Positions 9,140-17,950 are shown, counted from the stretch's first letter. The stretch: 64,000 nt of DNA from Desulforamulus reducens MI-1 (GCF_000016165.1 NC_009253.1:1460332-1524331), one strand, 5' to 3'. Notes: generated by a model not told the origin, from the letters alone. Numbers and translations are program-made.

Positions 9140-9227
9140 GTGCCAGGAAGCAGCTAAGAAGAAGGGTTATAGAGAAAAATTGTCGAACAATATCATCTTA
9201 AAGAACTGGTGTGAGGAGTTTTTGTAA

Positions 9228-11081
9228 ATGTCCAAAATAACCTTCGATGAAAACAATACTCTATTCGCTCTGGATATTGGAACTAGAACGGTGATTGGTT
9301 TAGTGGTTTCTGTGAATGAAGGAAACATCAAAATTTTAGCTCAGACAATGGTAGAACATCAAAGCCGGTCAATGCTGGATGGGCAGATTCACGATATTCC
9401 CCAAGTGGCAGAGGCAGTGCAAAGGGTCAAAGCAGATTTAGAAAAACAGGTAAAGTTCAAATTAAAAAAGGTTGCCCTTGCCGCTGCAGGAAGATCATTA
9501 AAAACCAGCCGTTATCGGGTGGATCAAGAATTGGTAGAGGATATTGAAATCGATCTGGTTATGATCAATACGCTTGAGCTTTTAGGAGTTCAGGGTGCAC
9601 AGGAACAGCTGGAAAAAGAAGTAAAGCAGGAACAAGAAAAGTATTATTGTGTTGGTCACAGTGTCTTGGGGTATTATTTAAATGATTATGGCATTGCCAA
9701 TCTGGAAGGACACCGTGGTAAAAAGATCGGGGCGGATATTTTAGCAACCTTTTTACCTTCATCTGTTGTTACCAGTCTTTATGCGGTACTGGCAAGGGTT
9801 AATCTTGAACCTTTGTACTTGACGCTGGAACCGATAGCTGCCAGCGAGGTGATTATACCAAAACAACTTAGACTCCTTAATTTGGCTCTGGTGGATGTAG
9901 GGGCAGGAACCTCCGACATCGCCATTTCCCAAAATGGTTCCATTACTGCCTATGGTATGGTACCTATGGCGGGAGATGAGATAACCGAGGTTCTTGTAGA
10001 ATCTCTGATGGTAGATTTTATGACTGCAGAACAAATTAAACGTAGACTCTCCAAGGGTAAAGAAATCCACTATCAAGATATTCTCGGCATTGAGTATACT
10101 ACCACTTGTGAAGAAATCAAAGAAATTATTGAACCAGTGGTGGAGAAACTGGCAGGGGAACTTAGCAGAAATATCCTGGAATTAAACAAAGGTATTCCCC
10201 CTAAGTCAGTAATGTGCGTGGGCGGGGGAGCCCAAGTACCATTTTTAATAGAAAAGATCGCATCAAAACTAAACTTGGTTAAACAAAGGGTGGTAATACG
10301 GAATCGTTCCAATATCACTGCCCTTGTGGATCTGAAGAAAAAAGAAATAGCAGGGCCCGAAGGTGTTACAGTGGTTGGTATAGCGGCCTCAGCAATTAAA
10401 AAATTGGATCAGAAGTTTATCACTGTTCATGTTAACGGGCAACCCTTTACTTTGTTTAATACCAGGCAACTTACTGTTTTGCAAGCCCTAGGATTATTAA
10501 ATTTTAACCCCAGGGATTTATTGGCGAAGGATGGCAAAGATCTACAGTTTAGCATTAACGGTAAGACGAAAAACATATATGGTGAGTTTGGTAAACCGGC
10601 GGTTATTACTTTGAACGGACAACCTGCCAACTTGCAGACAGAGGTTAGGGATAATGATGTTATCCTGGTGGAAAAGGCCGTTCATGGTCGGGATGCCGTG
10701 ATAACCATAGGGGCTCTTTTAGAGGAATATGAGGGTGTAATCGGGGTGAAGCTTAACGGAGAGCCAGTGGCCCCCCAACAGGTGATTTCACAGGGTGATA
10801 GGGTGGAAATAGAGTTTGCCCCGGAGGAAAAGACAACTAATTTAGAATTGGTTCCGGAGAATGTTCCGATAAAGGATGAAAAGAATTCTATAAAAGTAAC
10901 CGTAAATGGTCAATGCATTGAAATGAAAGGAAAGAATGAGTATATTTTAATAGATATATTTAATTATTATGAAATTGATCGAACAAAAAGTAGTGGGTTA
11001 GTTGAAATAACGAGAAATGGGCAAGGAGCAGAATATACTGAGGTTTTACAAAATGGAGATATTATAGAAATTCGGTGTTAA
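9228..11081 (+). CDS. FtsA/PilM-like actin-fold protein with C-terminal ubiquitin-like domains
   Basis: This 617-aa protein has an actin-like ATPase core (residues about 10-360). It shows phosphate 1 (LFALDIGTRTVIGLVV), an SHS2/1C-like insertion, phosphate 2 (ALVDVGAGTSDIAI) and the adenosine motif (VMCVGGGAQVPFL). That is the FtsA/PilM/EutJ architecture. The remaining 250 residues are three short modules each starting with a V-NGQ strand and ending with a D-V/I-I/V-E-I strand (about 398-486, 487-530, 555-617), resembling ThiS/MoaD-like beta-grasp folds. It lacks a visible C-terminal amphipathic membrane anchor like that of FtsA. It is not in a division gene cluster, so a role in division is unproven; a pilus, compartment or scaffold role is equally possible. 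Confidence 0.75.
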   Translation: MSKITFDENNTLFALDIGTRTVIGLVVSVNEGNIKILAQTMVEHQSRSMLDGQIHDIPQVAEAVQRVKADLEKQVKFKLKKVALAAAGRSLKTSRYRVDQELVEDIEIDLVMINTLELLGVQGAQEQLEKEVKQEQEKYYCVGHSVLGYYLNDYGIANLEGHRGKKIGADILATFLPSSVVTSLYAVLARVNLEPLYLTLEPIAASEVIIPKQLRLLNLALVDVGAGTSDIAISQNGSITAYGMVPMAGDEITEVLVESLMVDFMTAEQIKRRLSKGKEIHYQDILGIEYTTTCEEIKEIIEPVVEKLAGELSRNILELNKGIPPKSVMCVGGGAQVPFLIEKIASKLNLVKQRVVIRNRSNITALVDLKKKEIAGPEGVTVVGIAASAIKKLDQKFITVHVNGQPFTLFNTRQLTVLQALGLLNFNPRDLLAKDGKDLQFSINGKTKNIYGEFGKPAVITLNGQPANLQTEVRDNDVILVEKAVHGRDAVITIGALLEEYEGVIGVKLNGEPVAPQQVISQGDRVEIEFAPEEKTTNLELVPENVPIKDEKNSIKVTVNGQCIEMKGKNEYILIDIFNYYEIDRTKSSGLVEITRNGQGAEYTEVLQNGDIIEIRC

Positions 11082-11115
11082 TACAAGCTGGAAATAACAT
11101 AAAGGAAAATACACA

Positions 11116-11337
11116 ATGACAAAAACCTATCCCGCCATGGCAGCTAGCCTTGTGGCGATTATTTTGGCTTATTTTTTAAACCTGATTCCATTGGTATCCG
11201 TCGTGGCTGGTGTGGTTTTTTACGGTGAAAGACTTAGTGTGTGGCAATCAGTGGGCTGTACTGCCATTATAGTGGGGGTTTGGGGTACCAACTACTTTTC
11301 CAGTAAAGGAACAACAAGGGAGGATACCGTTAATTAA
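11116..11337 (+). pseudogene. EamA/DMT transporter C-terminal fragment
   Basis: The 73-aa frame contains two hydrophobic segments (ASLVAIILAYFLNLIPLVSV; CTAIIVGVWGTNYF) and the FYGERLSVWQSVGCTAII motif that ends many DMT-superfamily (EamA) permeases. Whole members have ten membrane segments and about 290 residues, so only the last two are present. No obvious ribosome site precedes the ATG. It lies 34 bp after the FtsA-like gene and may be a truncated gene that is still co-transcribed. A genuine small membrane protein cannot be excluded. Confidence 0.6.
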
Positions 11338-11345
11338 AGAAAAAA

Positions 11346-11370
11346 TGCCCGGGAAGCTAACCCGGGCCTG
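11346..11370 (-). terminator. Terminator of the holin-like gene
   Basis: GCCCGGG / CCCGGGC around AAGCTAA, followed by a T-run on the minus strand only. It serves the minus-strand gene that ends at 11374 and could also stop plus-strand transcripts. Confidence 0.7.
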
Positions 11371-11373
11371 CCT

Positions 11374-11706
11374 TTAGGGTGGAGTAAGGTCCTTCTTCCA
11401 AGTTCTATTAACAACTACTTTACCCATTCCGTAAAGGCCCCCTGCTTTCATGCCGATTTCCAGGCCATCCTTAAGAATCTGTTGCCATTGGAAGGTGGTC
11501 CAAAAGGTTTGATAGTCCTTTACCTCGAGTAGTAGAATGGTACTTAAATTTAACAACATACCAATCAGAATAGCACAAAAGGGTGACCAGAACTTTGCTT
11601 CTTCCTCTGGAATTTGCTTATTCATTAAATAACGTTTGAAGGCTTCGGTTAAGAAAACTGTAAGAGTCATAACAATGGTTGTGATATCTATCATAGATTC
11701 AGCCAA
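11374..11706 (-). CDS. Small membrane protein, holin-like
   Basis: This 110-aa protein starts at TTG 11706, 8 bp after a perfect AAGGAGG; longer upstream reading has no such site. It has two predicted membrane helices (about residues 5-25, [18 protein letters not shown], and 41-60, [20 protein letters not shown]). A glycine-rich amphipathic tail ([18 protein letters not shown]) follows. Size and layout resemble phage or phage-derived holins, but no lysin or phage gene is nearby, so it may be a domesticated gene. It diverges from the YaiI/YqxD gene. Function is unproven. Confidence 0.55.
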   Translation of the reverse strand: MAESMIDITTIVMTLTVFLTEAFKRYLMNKQIPEEEAKFWSPFCAILIGMLLNLSTILLLEVKDYQTFWTTFQWQQILKDGLEIGMKAGGLYGMGKVVVNRTWKKDLTPP

Positions 11707-11794
11707 CTTACAAACCTCCTTCCTAGACATTGGTTTAGACTGGAATTGCTTTACTATATTCAAGACGCAGGCGAAGGGTGAGGAAATAAGGAGT

Positions 11795-12253
11795 ATGAGA
11801 GACTTGAAGGTTATTATTGATGCAGATGCCTGTCCTAAGTCAGTGATGTCCATAACCCAAAGGGTGTGTCAGGTGCATGATATAGAACTTTGGACAGTAG
11901 CCAGCTTTAATCATCAGATCAATTCAGAACATCATATAACCGTAGGAAATGCCTCCCAGGAGGCAGATATTCAAATTCTTAATCTTACCCAAAAAAATGA
12001 TATTGTGATAACACAGGACTGGGGCTTGGCATCCATTGTTTTGGCAAAGGGAGCCGGGGCCATATCACCCACAGGTCGAGTTTTTTCTGACAAAACTATC
12101 GATTTTTTATTGGAAGAACGTGAGATAAAAGCAAAATATCGCCGGGCTGGGGGTCGTACTAAGGGGCCCCAGAAACGTAGCAGTGAAGATGATATTCGGT
12201 TTGAAAGGCAGTTTAAAAGACTCATTGAAGAGATAGCAAAGGGGTTGTCCTAA
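11795..12253 (+). CDS. YaiI/YqxD family (DUF188, PIN-like) protein
   Basis: This 152-aa protein begins with the family signature [13 protein letters not shown]. It continues with the [19 protein letters not shown] block, the [12 protein letters not shown] loop, the [18 protein letters not shown] basic segment and the terminal helix [13 protein letters not shown]. The conserved aspartates resemble a PIN-like nuclease site, but the biochemical function of the family is unknown. The chosen ATG at 11795 matches the usual N-terminus of the family. It diverges from the holin-like gene. Confidence 0.9.
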   Translation: MRDLKVIIDADACPKSVMSITQRVCQVHDIELWTVASFNHQINSEHHITVGNASQEADIQILNLTQKNDIVITQDWGLASIVLAKGAGAISPTGRVFSDKTIDFLLEEREIKAKYRRAGGRTKGPQKRSSEDDIRFERQFKRLIEEIAKGLS

Positions 12254-12461
12254 GGTTAATAATTAGTGTTGTAATGAATTAAATGAAAGACTGTTTTTAA
12301 CCGTTAAACATGTTAGTATTATTCTGAAAAGAATTAATTGATTGTGAATAGTTTCTGGTCGAAAGAATCAGGCAAAATGGATATTTTTATTTGAATACTG
12401 TCCAGAAGGGAAATTGTTTTTTTTGTCGAAATATTTAATTAAGAAGTTTTTGTCCGTACTT

Positions 12462-12472
12462 TGGTCTGACCA
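12462..12472. promoter_or_regulatory. Candidate GntR/LldR-type operator upstream of glcD
   Basis: The palindrome TGGT-CTG-ACCA lies 71 bp before the glcD start. FadR-subfamily GntR regulators, including LldR of lactate operons, bind TGGTnnnACCA. The rest of the 289-bp gap between 12254 and 12542 is AT-rich and shows no gene. Confidence 0.4.
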
Positions 12473-12542
12473 GCATACGGTAATACAAAAAGCTTGTATG
12501 AACAGTAACTAATCAATTAGAACATATGGAGGGGATATTTAA

Positions 12543-13922
12543 ATGTCCAAGGCACAAGCCATCGAAGCATTGGTTAAGGCACTGGGAAAAGAGAATGTAA
12601 TCACAGAGCATGAAGAATTAGTATGTTATTCCTTTGATGCCACAGCGGATATGCCTAGCCAGATGCCGGATGTGGTGGTTACTCCCACGAACACCCATGA
12701 TGTGACTGAAATTCTTAAAGTAGCAAATCAATACAAGATACCTGTCTACCCCAGAGGTTCTGGGACCAACCTGTGCGGTGACACCATTCCCCTCAAGGGC
12801 GGCATTATTTTAAGAATGCAGAAAATGAATAAAATTATAGAAGTTGATGCTGATAATCTGGTGGCAGTTGTACAGCCCGGTGTTATTATTAATGATCTGA
12901 ATGTTGCTGTGGCTCCCTTTGGTCTAATTTATCCTCCAGATCCCGGTACCGTTGCCACTGCAACCATGGGTGGCAGTGTTTCTGAGTGCTCCGGCGGTCT
13001 TAGGGGTCTTAAGTACGGCGTTACTAAGCATTATGTAATGGGTTTGGAAGTTGTTATGATTGATGGCACCGTCGCCCGTTTTGGTGGAAAAACCGTTAAG
13101 AACGTGACTGCCTATGATATGGTGAAACTGTTTACCGGAGCAGAGGGAACCCTAGGTGTTATTACTGAAATTACAGTAAAACTGATTCCTGCACCAGAAA
13201 CAAAAAAATCCATGCTGGCATACTTTGATAAACTAGAGGATGCAGGTAACACTGTAACAGAAATTGTACGTAGCAAGGTTATCCCTGCTACTATGGAAAT
13301 AATGGATCAAGTTACAATTCGTACTGTAGAAAACTTTTCCAAAGTAGGTTTGCCTACAGATTGTGAAGCCCTCTTGTTGATTGAAGTTGATGGTATTCCT
13401 GAGGTTGTTGAACGTGAAGCGGCAACGGTTGTAAAAGTAGTAGGGAATAACAATGGTAAAATTAAAGTTGCAAAGGATGATGTAGAACGTGATGGCCTCT
13501 GGGCTGCTCGCCGTGCTGCATTGCCTGCCCTGGCCCAGATGAAACCCACAACCGTTCTAGAAGATGCTACCGTACCACGTAGTAAATTGACTGAAATGCT
13601 GGTTGCACTGCAGAACATCGCTAAGAAATACAACCTTCATATTGGTACCTTTGGCCATGCCGGTGATGGTAATCTGCACCCTACCATTTTAACCGATGAA
13701 CGTGATGCCGAAGAAATGAAGAGAGTACATCAGGCTGTTGACGAAATCTTTAAAGTGGCCCTTGAACTTGGAGGCACCATCAGCGGAGAGCATGGAATTG
13801 GTATGGCGAAAGCCAAATACCTGCCTTTAGAATTTGGGGAACAGGGTGTAGAGGTTATGCGCAAAGTGAAAAGAGCACTGGATCCTGAAAACTTATTAAA
13901 CCCTGGAAAAATGATGGGCTAA
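12543..13922 (+). CDS. glcD: FAD-linked glycolate/D-lactate oxidase subunit, GlcD type
   Basis: This 459-aa member of the FAD-binding 4 family oxidises a 2-hydroxyacid (D-lactate or glycolate) and passes electrons to its Fe-S partner. The PCMH FAD domain shows PVYPRGSGTNLCGD and the LRGLKYGVTKHYVMGLEVVM segment. The C-terminal FAD-oxidase domain shows TFGHAGDGNLHP and GGTISGEHGIGMAKAKYL, which carries the substrate-site histidine. A GGAGGGG ribosome site precedes the ATG. It forms an operon with the Fe-S gene 13 bp downstream. In sulfate reducers such pairs serve lactate oxidation; the precise substrate is not readable from the sequence. Confidence 0.9.
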   Translation: MSKAQAIEALVKALGKENVITEHEELVCYSFDATADMPSQMPDVVVTPTNTHDVTEILKVANQYKIPVYPRGSGTNLCGDTIPLKGGIILRMQKMNKIIEVDADNLVAVVQPGVIINDLNVAVAPFGLIYPPDPGTVATATMGGSVSECSGGLRGLKYGVTKHYVMGLEVVMIDGTVARFGGKTVKNVTAYDMVKLFTGAEGTLGVITEITVKLIPAPETKKSMLAYFDKLEDAGNTVTEIVRSKVIPATMEIMDQVTIRTVENFSKVGLPTDCEALLLIEVDGIPEVVEREAATVVKVVGNNNGKIKVAKDDVERDGLWAARRAALPALAQMKPTTVLEDATVPRSKLTEMLVALQNIAKKYNLHIGTFGHAGDGNLHPTILTDERDAEEMKRVHQAVDEIFKVALELGGTISGEHGIGMAKAKYLPLEFGEQGVEVMRKVKRALDPENLLNPGKMMG

Positions 13923-13935
13923 GGGAGGGCAGTCA

Positions 13936-15207
13936 ATGGCTATCTACGACAACATCAAGGGAATTGAAGAAGAAATTATTAAATGCATGAAATGTGGAAA
14001 CTGCCAGGCCGTTTGCCCTGTCTACAAGGAAACCCTAGCTGAATCTGGCGTAGCCAGAGGGAAAATCCAACTGGCCGCCAAAATTCTTAAGGGGGAAGCT
14101 AAGTATACCCCAGAGCTATATAAAAAATTTGATCTTTGTTTACAATGTCAGGCCTGCAGTGCTAACTGTCCCTGTGGAGTTAAGGCCCACAAGATTATTA
14201 TGGCAGCCAGGGCTGAATTGACCAGACAAAATGCCCTGCCCTTTGCTAAAAAGGCTGCATTTAATGTATTAAGAAAACCTGCCTTATTTGATTTCGGTCT
14301 TCGATTGGGCAGTACTTTTCAGGGATTGGCTTTCCGTAAAAATGCCACTGGCATGAGTCCAAGGTTTCCAATAGGATTAGAAATGCGCCGGGTAATTCCA
14401 TCTCTGGCCAATAAACCACTGCGTTCTGAACTGCCAGAAACAAATAAAGCATCGAAATCCCGTAAGAAGGTTGCTTTCTTTACCGGCTGTGTAACCAACT
14501 ATATCTATACCAATGTTGGTAAAGCCGTTGTGGAAGTATTAAACCATAACGGTGTGGATGTTATTATTCCTAAAGAACAGCACTGCTGTGGTGCTCCGGC
14601 AACCATCAATGGAGATATAGAAACTGGTAAAGCAATGGCTAAATCCCATGTTGATATCTTTAGTAAATTAGATGTGGATGCCATTATTACTGTTTGTGGT
14701 ACCTGCGGTGGAACCTTTGAGCAAAAATATGTTGAGCTGCTGGCCGATGATCCTGTGTATGCAGAAAAGGCCAAGGCAGTGGCTAAAAAAATTCGTGATA
14801 TATCTGAATATCTGGTTGATGACTTAAAGGTAGATTTTAGCAAGTTAGGTAAGGTAAATATGACCTTTACCTATCATGAGCCCTGTCATATTGGAAGGGG
14901 AATGGGCCTAACCCGTCAACCTTTGGAAATGTTGACAAAGATTCCGGGAATTTCCTATAAGGCTATGAAGCAACCTAATCGCTGCTGTGGTGGAGCAGGT
15001 TCTTTCAGCTTGACAAACTATCCTGTATCCTATCAAATCCTAAAGAAAAAGCTGGATGATATTCAGGGGACTGATTCCACTGTGGTTGTTACTGGATGTG
15101 GGTCCTGCCGGATGCAAATTGAGGATGGTTTATCCCAAGAAAAGATGCCTCATCATGTTATGCACGTTATTGAAGTAGTACAAAGGGCTTACCAAAGTAA
15201 AAAATAG
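13936..15207 (+). CDS. glcF: Fe-S subunit of lactate/glycolate oxidase, GlcF type
   Basis: This 423-aa protein has two 4Fe-4S clusters at its N-terminus (CMKCGNCQAVCP at about residues 17-28 and CLQCQACSANCPCG at about 68-81). Two CCG domains follow (HCCGAPATING near 218 and RCCGGAGSF near 351). That is the GlcF / HdrD-like arrangement that accepts electrons from the FAD subunit and delivers them to quinone or another carrier. A GGGAGG site lies before the ATG. It is the second gene of the operon and is followed by a strong terminator. It lacks membrane segments, so membrane contact would be through partners. Confidence 0.9.
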   Translation: MAIYDNIKGIEEEIIKCMKCGNCQAVCPVYKETLAESGVARGKIQLAAKILKGEAKYTPELYKKFDLCLQCQACSANCPCGVKAHKIIMAARAELTRQNALPFAKKAAFNVLRKPALFDFGLRLGSTFQGLAFRKNATGMSPRFPIGLEMRRVIPSLANKPLRSELPETNKASKSRKKVAFFTGCVTNYIYTNVGKAVVEVLNHNGVDVIIPKEQHCCGAPATINGDIETGKAMAKSHVDIFSKLDVDAIITVCGTCGGTFEQKYVELLADDPVYAEKAKAVAKKIRDISEYLVDDLKVDFSKLGKVNMTFTYHEPCHIGRGMGLTRQPLEMLTKIPGISYKAMKQPNRCCGGAGSFSLTNYPVSYQILKKKLDDIQGTDSTVVVTGCGSCRMQIEDGLSQEKMPHHVMHVIEVVQRAYQSKK

Positions 15208-15212
15208 ACGTT

Positions 15213-15244
15213 AAAACACCTCTACCTTTGGTAGAGGTGTTTTA
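15213..15244 (+). terminator. Terminator of the glcD-glcF operon
   Basis: AAAACACCTCTACC / GGTAGAGGTGTTTT, a perfect 14-bp stem around TTT followed by T residues, 5 bp after glcF. Confidence 0.9.
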
Positions 15245-15336
15245 ACTCTTAAGAAGAGGATTAATCATAAGAAAATCAAAGAAAACGAAAGCTATCTTGA
15301 GTATAAATATTATTTTTATAAAAATTAAAAATAATA

Positions 15337-15365
15337 TTGACTTATACCAAGAAAAAACGTAAAAT
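15337..15365 (+). promoter_or_regulatory. Sigma-A-type promoter of the amino acid permease gene
   Basis: TTGACT (15337-15342), a 17-bp spacer and TAAAAT (15360-15365). The resulting leader of about 150 nt contains GC-rich pieces, such as a possible CCTGGC/GTCAGG hairpin near 15482-15501. I recognise no known riboswitch in it. Confidence 0.6.
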
Positions 15366-15522
15366 TTTATCGTTCTGCGTTATTTTTAGTCCTTCATTTT
15401 GTATGGAGAAAAGACGGTAAAAAGGCAGAAGGTCCGTCCTACGATGGGCAAAAATTCGGGGGTGTTATATATAAACACGCATGCCTGGCAAAACTGTCAG
15501 GTCTTGGAAGGAGAAATGAAAG

Positions 15523-16959
15523 ATGTCAGTAAAAGAGGAACTAAAGCCTGGAGGGGGAAGCAGCGGAGAGGGATTGCAAAGGGGTCTTAAGTCAAGACAC
15601 TTGCAATTGATCGCTCTGGGAGGCATTATTGGCAGTGGCTATTTTCTTGGTACCGGTTATGTAATTGACTCAGCCGGACCGTCAGCATTTCTGGCCTATT
15701 TGTTAGGAGGACTGATCGTTCTCTGTGTTATGCTCTGTATGGGCGAACTGGCGGTGGCGATACCCATTTCCAGTTCCTTTGTAACCTATGCAAATGACTT
15801 TATCTCGCCATCCTGGGCCTGTGGTGTGGGATGGTCCTATTGGCTAACTTGGATCTTTTACGTACCGGCGGAGATGATAGCGGCCGGAATTATCATGAAT
15901 AACTTTTTCCCGGCCATTGATACTATTTATTGGGCTGTGGGTTTTGGACTTATTATTACGTATATTAATTTATCTTACGTAGGTACCTTTGGTGAGTTGG
16001 AATTTTGGCTAGCCATTGTTAAAATTTTGGCCATTATCATGTTTATTGTCTTAGGCACACTAATTTTCTTAGGAGTAATAGGTAGCGAAGGGTTTAAAGG
16101 TACCTCTGTTCTACTGGGTGATGGTGGGTTTATTCCTAAGGGATCCTGGGCAATTCTTTTGACGATGGTCATAATTTTGGTTAATTTTCAAGGTTCCGAG
16201 ATCATTGGTCTGGCCGCTGGAGAAAGTAAAGAACCGGAGAAAACCATACCCATTGCCATTAAAAGTGTTACTTGGCGTATCATTGCTCTCTATATTATTC
16301 CCCTATTCTTACTGGTGAGTATCTTCCCCTGGAAAGAGGCTGGCCTGCAAGAAAGTGCCTTTGCTGCGGCACTTAATTCCTATGGATTCACGTGGGCTGG
16401 TGGGCTGTTCTCCTTCGTTGTACTGACAGCAGCCATATCCTGTTCAAATTCTGGCCTTTATGGTTGCACCAGGGCATTATATGCACTGGCTCGAGAGGGT
16501 ATGGCACCAGAATTTTTGGGGCGTGTAAATAAAAATGGAGTACCCCAAAATGCGACCCTGCTCTCCATTGCCGGGTGCTGGATCTGTGTTTTAGCCTATA
16601 CCTTTGATACCAGCGAAACTGTGTTCACTTATTTGCTGGCTTTGTCAGGTTTTTCTGGGGCCATTGCCTGGATTTCTATTTGCTGGTCTCAGCTAAATTT
16701 CCGACGCAAATTGGAAAGGGAAGGTTTTGATATAAACTCCCTAAAATACCGGACACCATTTTTCCCTTATCTAACCCACTTTGCCATTTGGGTTCAAGTG
16801 GCCTGTTTGGGTATTATTGCCTTTAATGAAGATCTTAGAGTATCTTTGTACATTGGTTTACCACTCTTATTATTACCAATTATTTGGTATAAAATTTGGG
16901 GTTACAAGCTGAAACCACATGAAATCAGAGTTAAATTTGAGGATGTTTTTGTAAAATAA
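15523..16959 (+). CDS. APC-family amino acid permease
   Basis: This 478-aa inner-membrane transporter has about 12 hydrophobic segments. The N-terminal signature LQLIALGGIIGSGYFLGTGY is the substrate-binding TM1 motif of the amino acid transporter (AAT) subfamily of APC permeases. VNFQGSEIIGLAAGESKEPE in TM6 to loop and RALYALAREGMAP in the TM8 region also fit. The AAT subfamily imports single amino acids by proton symport; the substrate cannot be named. A GGAGAAATGAAAG stretch precedes the ATG. It is monocistronic, with its own promoter and a long leader. Confidence 0.9.
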   Translation: MSVKEELKPGGGSSGEGLQRGLKSRHLQLIALGGIIGSGYFLGTGYVIDSAGPSAFLAYLLGGLIVLCVMLCMGELAVAIPISSSFVTYANDFISPSWACGVGWSYWLTWIFYVPAEMIAAGIIMNNFFPAIDTIYWAVGFGLIITYINLSYVGTFGELEFWLAIVKILAIIMFIVLGTLIFLGVIGSEGFKGTSVLLGDGGFIPKGSWAILLTMVIILVNFQGSEIIGLAAGESKEPEKTIPIAIKSVTWRIIALYIIPLFLLVSIFPWKEAGLQESAFAAALNSYGFTWAGGLFSFVVLTAAISCSNSGLYGCTRALYALAREGMAPEFLGRVNKNGVPQNATLLSIAGCWICVLAYTFDTSETVFTYLLALSGFSGAIAWISICWSQLNFRRKLEREGFDINSLKYRTPFFPYLTHFAIWVQVACLGIIAFNEDLRVSLYIGLPLLLLPIIWYKIWGYKLKPHEIRVKFEDVFVK

Positions 16960-16976
16960 CTATAAAGAAAACTTAA

Positions 16977-17025
16977 CTTACGCCATACTCTATAGGGCAC
17001 GAGAGCCTATAGGCGACGGCGTAAG
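16977..17025. other. Two-tier inverted repeat after the permease gene
   Basis: An outer stem CTTACGCC / GGCGTAAG (16977-16984, 17018-17025) encloses an inner stem CTATAGG / CCTATAG (16990-16996, 17006-17012). No T-run follows, so it is not a simple terminator. The remaining gap up to 17285 holds the palindromic repeat copy 2, a terminator, and otherwise AT-rich sequence with no gene. Confidence 0.6.
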
Positions 17026-17035
17026 CCTTAGTTGT

Positions 17036-17074
17036 CCTTATGCAAATCGGAAAGTTTTATACTTTCTGATTTGC
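17036..17074. repeat. Palindromic repeat, copy 2
   Basis: CCTTATGCAAATC, then GAAAGTTTTATACTTTC and TGATTTGC. It differs from copy 1 (6488-6527) at only a few positions, and several of these keep the pairing. Confidence 0.7.
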
Positions 17075-17075
17075 A

Positions 17076-17109
17076 AAAAAAGCAGTTGCTTAAAGCACCT
17101 GCTTTTTTT
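17076..17109 (+). terminator. Terminator downstream of the permease gene
   Basis: AAAGCAG-T-TGC / GCA-C-CTGCTTT with one internal mismatch, followed by seven T residues. Confidence 0.75.
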
Positions 17110-17285
17110 GTTACATATTCCCATAGGGAAGTTATTTTAAGAATTCTATATGTATTCTTATTATAAAGAATATCCTTAGGGCAATTGCGAAAATAATTAG
17201 TATTTGTTGAGTTGCTACATAAATATAAAAATATTACTATTAGGGAGCGTAATGATTCGAGAAAGCAACAAGAGAGGAGAAAATA

Positions 17286-17942
17286 ATGAAAAAACTATTA
17301 ACAGTGTTCACAGGACTTACAATGGGAGCCGTTGCTTTTATGCTTGCAATGACTTTACCAGGTGCCGGAACTGCAGAAGCTTACACTTCCTATAACTATA
17401 CCAGCAAGAGCAACTATACCACCTATAACAACTACAGTGGTTATAATTACAGCAAATATCAGAGACCTTCTTATGCAACACCTGCACCCGTTCAGCAGAC
17501 CCCTGTGAATCAGCCTAATACCACACCCAGCACTCAACCAACCAATCAGCCGATGAATGTCAGTGTTGCGGACGAGCAAGCTATGTTAAACCTGATTAAC
17601 AAGGAACGTGCTGCGGCAGGTCTTAAGCCCCTGGCTTACGATGCTAAACTGACGGAACTGGCACGGATGAAGGCCCAGGATATGATTACCAATAATTACT
17701 TTAGCCACACATCCCCTACCTACGGTTCCCCCTTTGATATGATGAAAAAATTTGGCGTTGTATACCACTACGCGGGGGAAAACTTAGCAGGGGCAGCGGA
17801 TGTTAATACAGCCCATGTTAACTTAATGAATTCCCCGGGACACAAAGCCAATATCCTAAAACCTGAATATACAAAGGTGGGAATTGGGGTTGTGAAAGGC
17901 GGACGTTATAGCAAGATTTTTGTACAATTATTTAATGGTTAG
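17286..17942 (+). CDS. Secreted CAP-domain (SCP/YkwD-like) protein
   Basis: This 218-aa protein has a signal peptide (MKKLLTVF, hydrophobic core, cleavage near AEA-YTS at residue 32). A Tyr/Asn/Ser-rich then Pro/Thr/Gln-rich linker (about 33-92) leads to a CAP domain (about 95-218). The CAP marks are LINKERAAAGLKPLAYDAKL, NNYFSHTSPTYGSPFDMM, AGENLAGA and NSPGHKANILKPEYTKVGIG, with the expected His residues. Bacterial CAP proteins of the YkwD type occur in cell walls and spore coats, but their activity is unknown. A GAGGAG ribosome site precedes the ATG. It is monocistronic with a terminator at 17951-17981. Confidence 0.9.
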   Translation: MKKLLTVFTGLTMGAVAFMLAMTLPGAGTAEAYTSYNYTSKSNYTTYNNYSGYNYSKYQRPSYATPAPVQQTPVNQPNTTPSTQPTNQPMNVSVADEQAMLNLINKERAAAGLKPLAYDAKLTELARMKAQDMITNNYFSHTSPTYGSPFDMMKKFGVVYHYAGENLAGAADVNTAHVNLMNSPGHKANILKPEYTKVGIGVVKGGRYSKIFVQLFNG

Positions 17943-17950
17943 TAAAAGAA

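Noticed and set aside
15366-15522. Known riboswitch (lysine, glycine, c-di-GMP, T-box) before the permease gene
   Set aside because: None of the conserved cores of these classes could be read in the leader.
15399-15590. 63-codon frame in the permease leader
   Set aside because: It has no good ribosome site and overlaps the start of the permease gene in another frame; composition is not protein-like.
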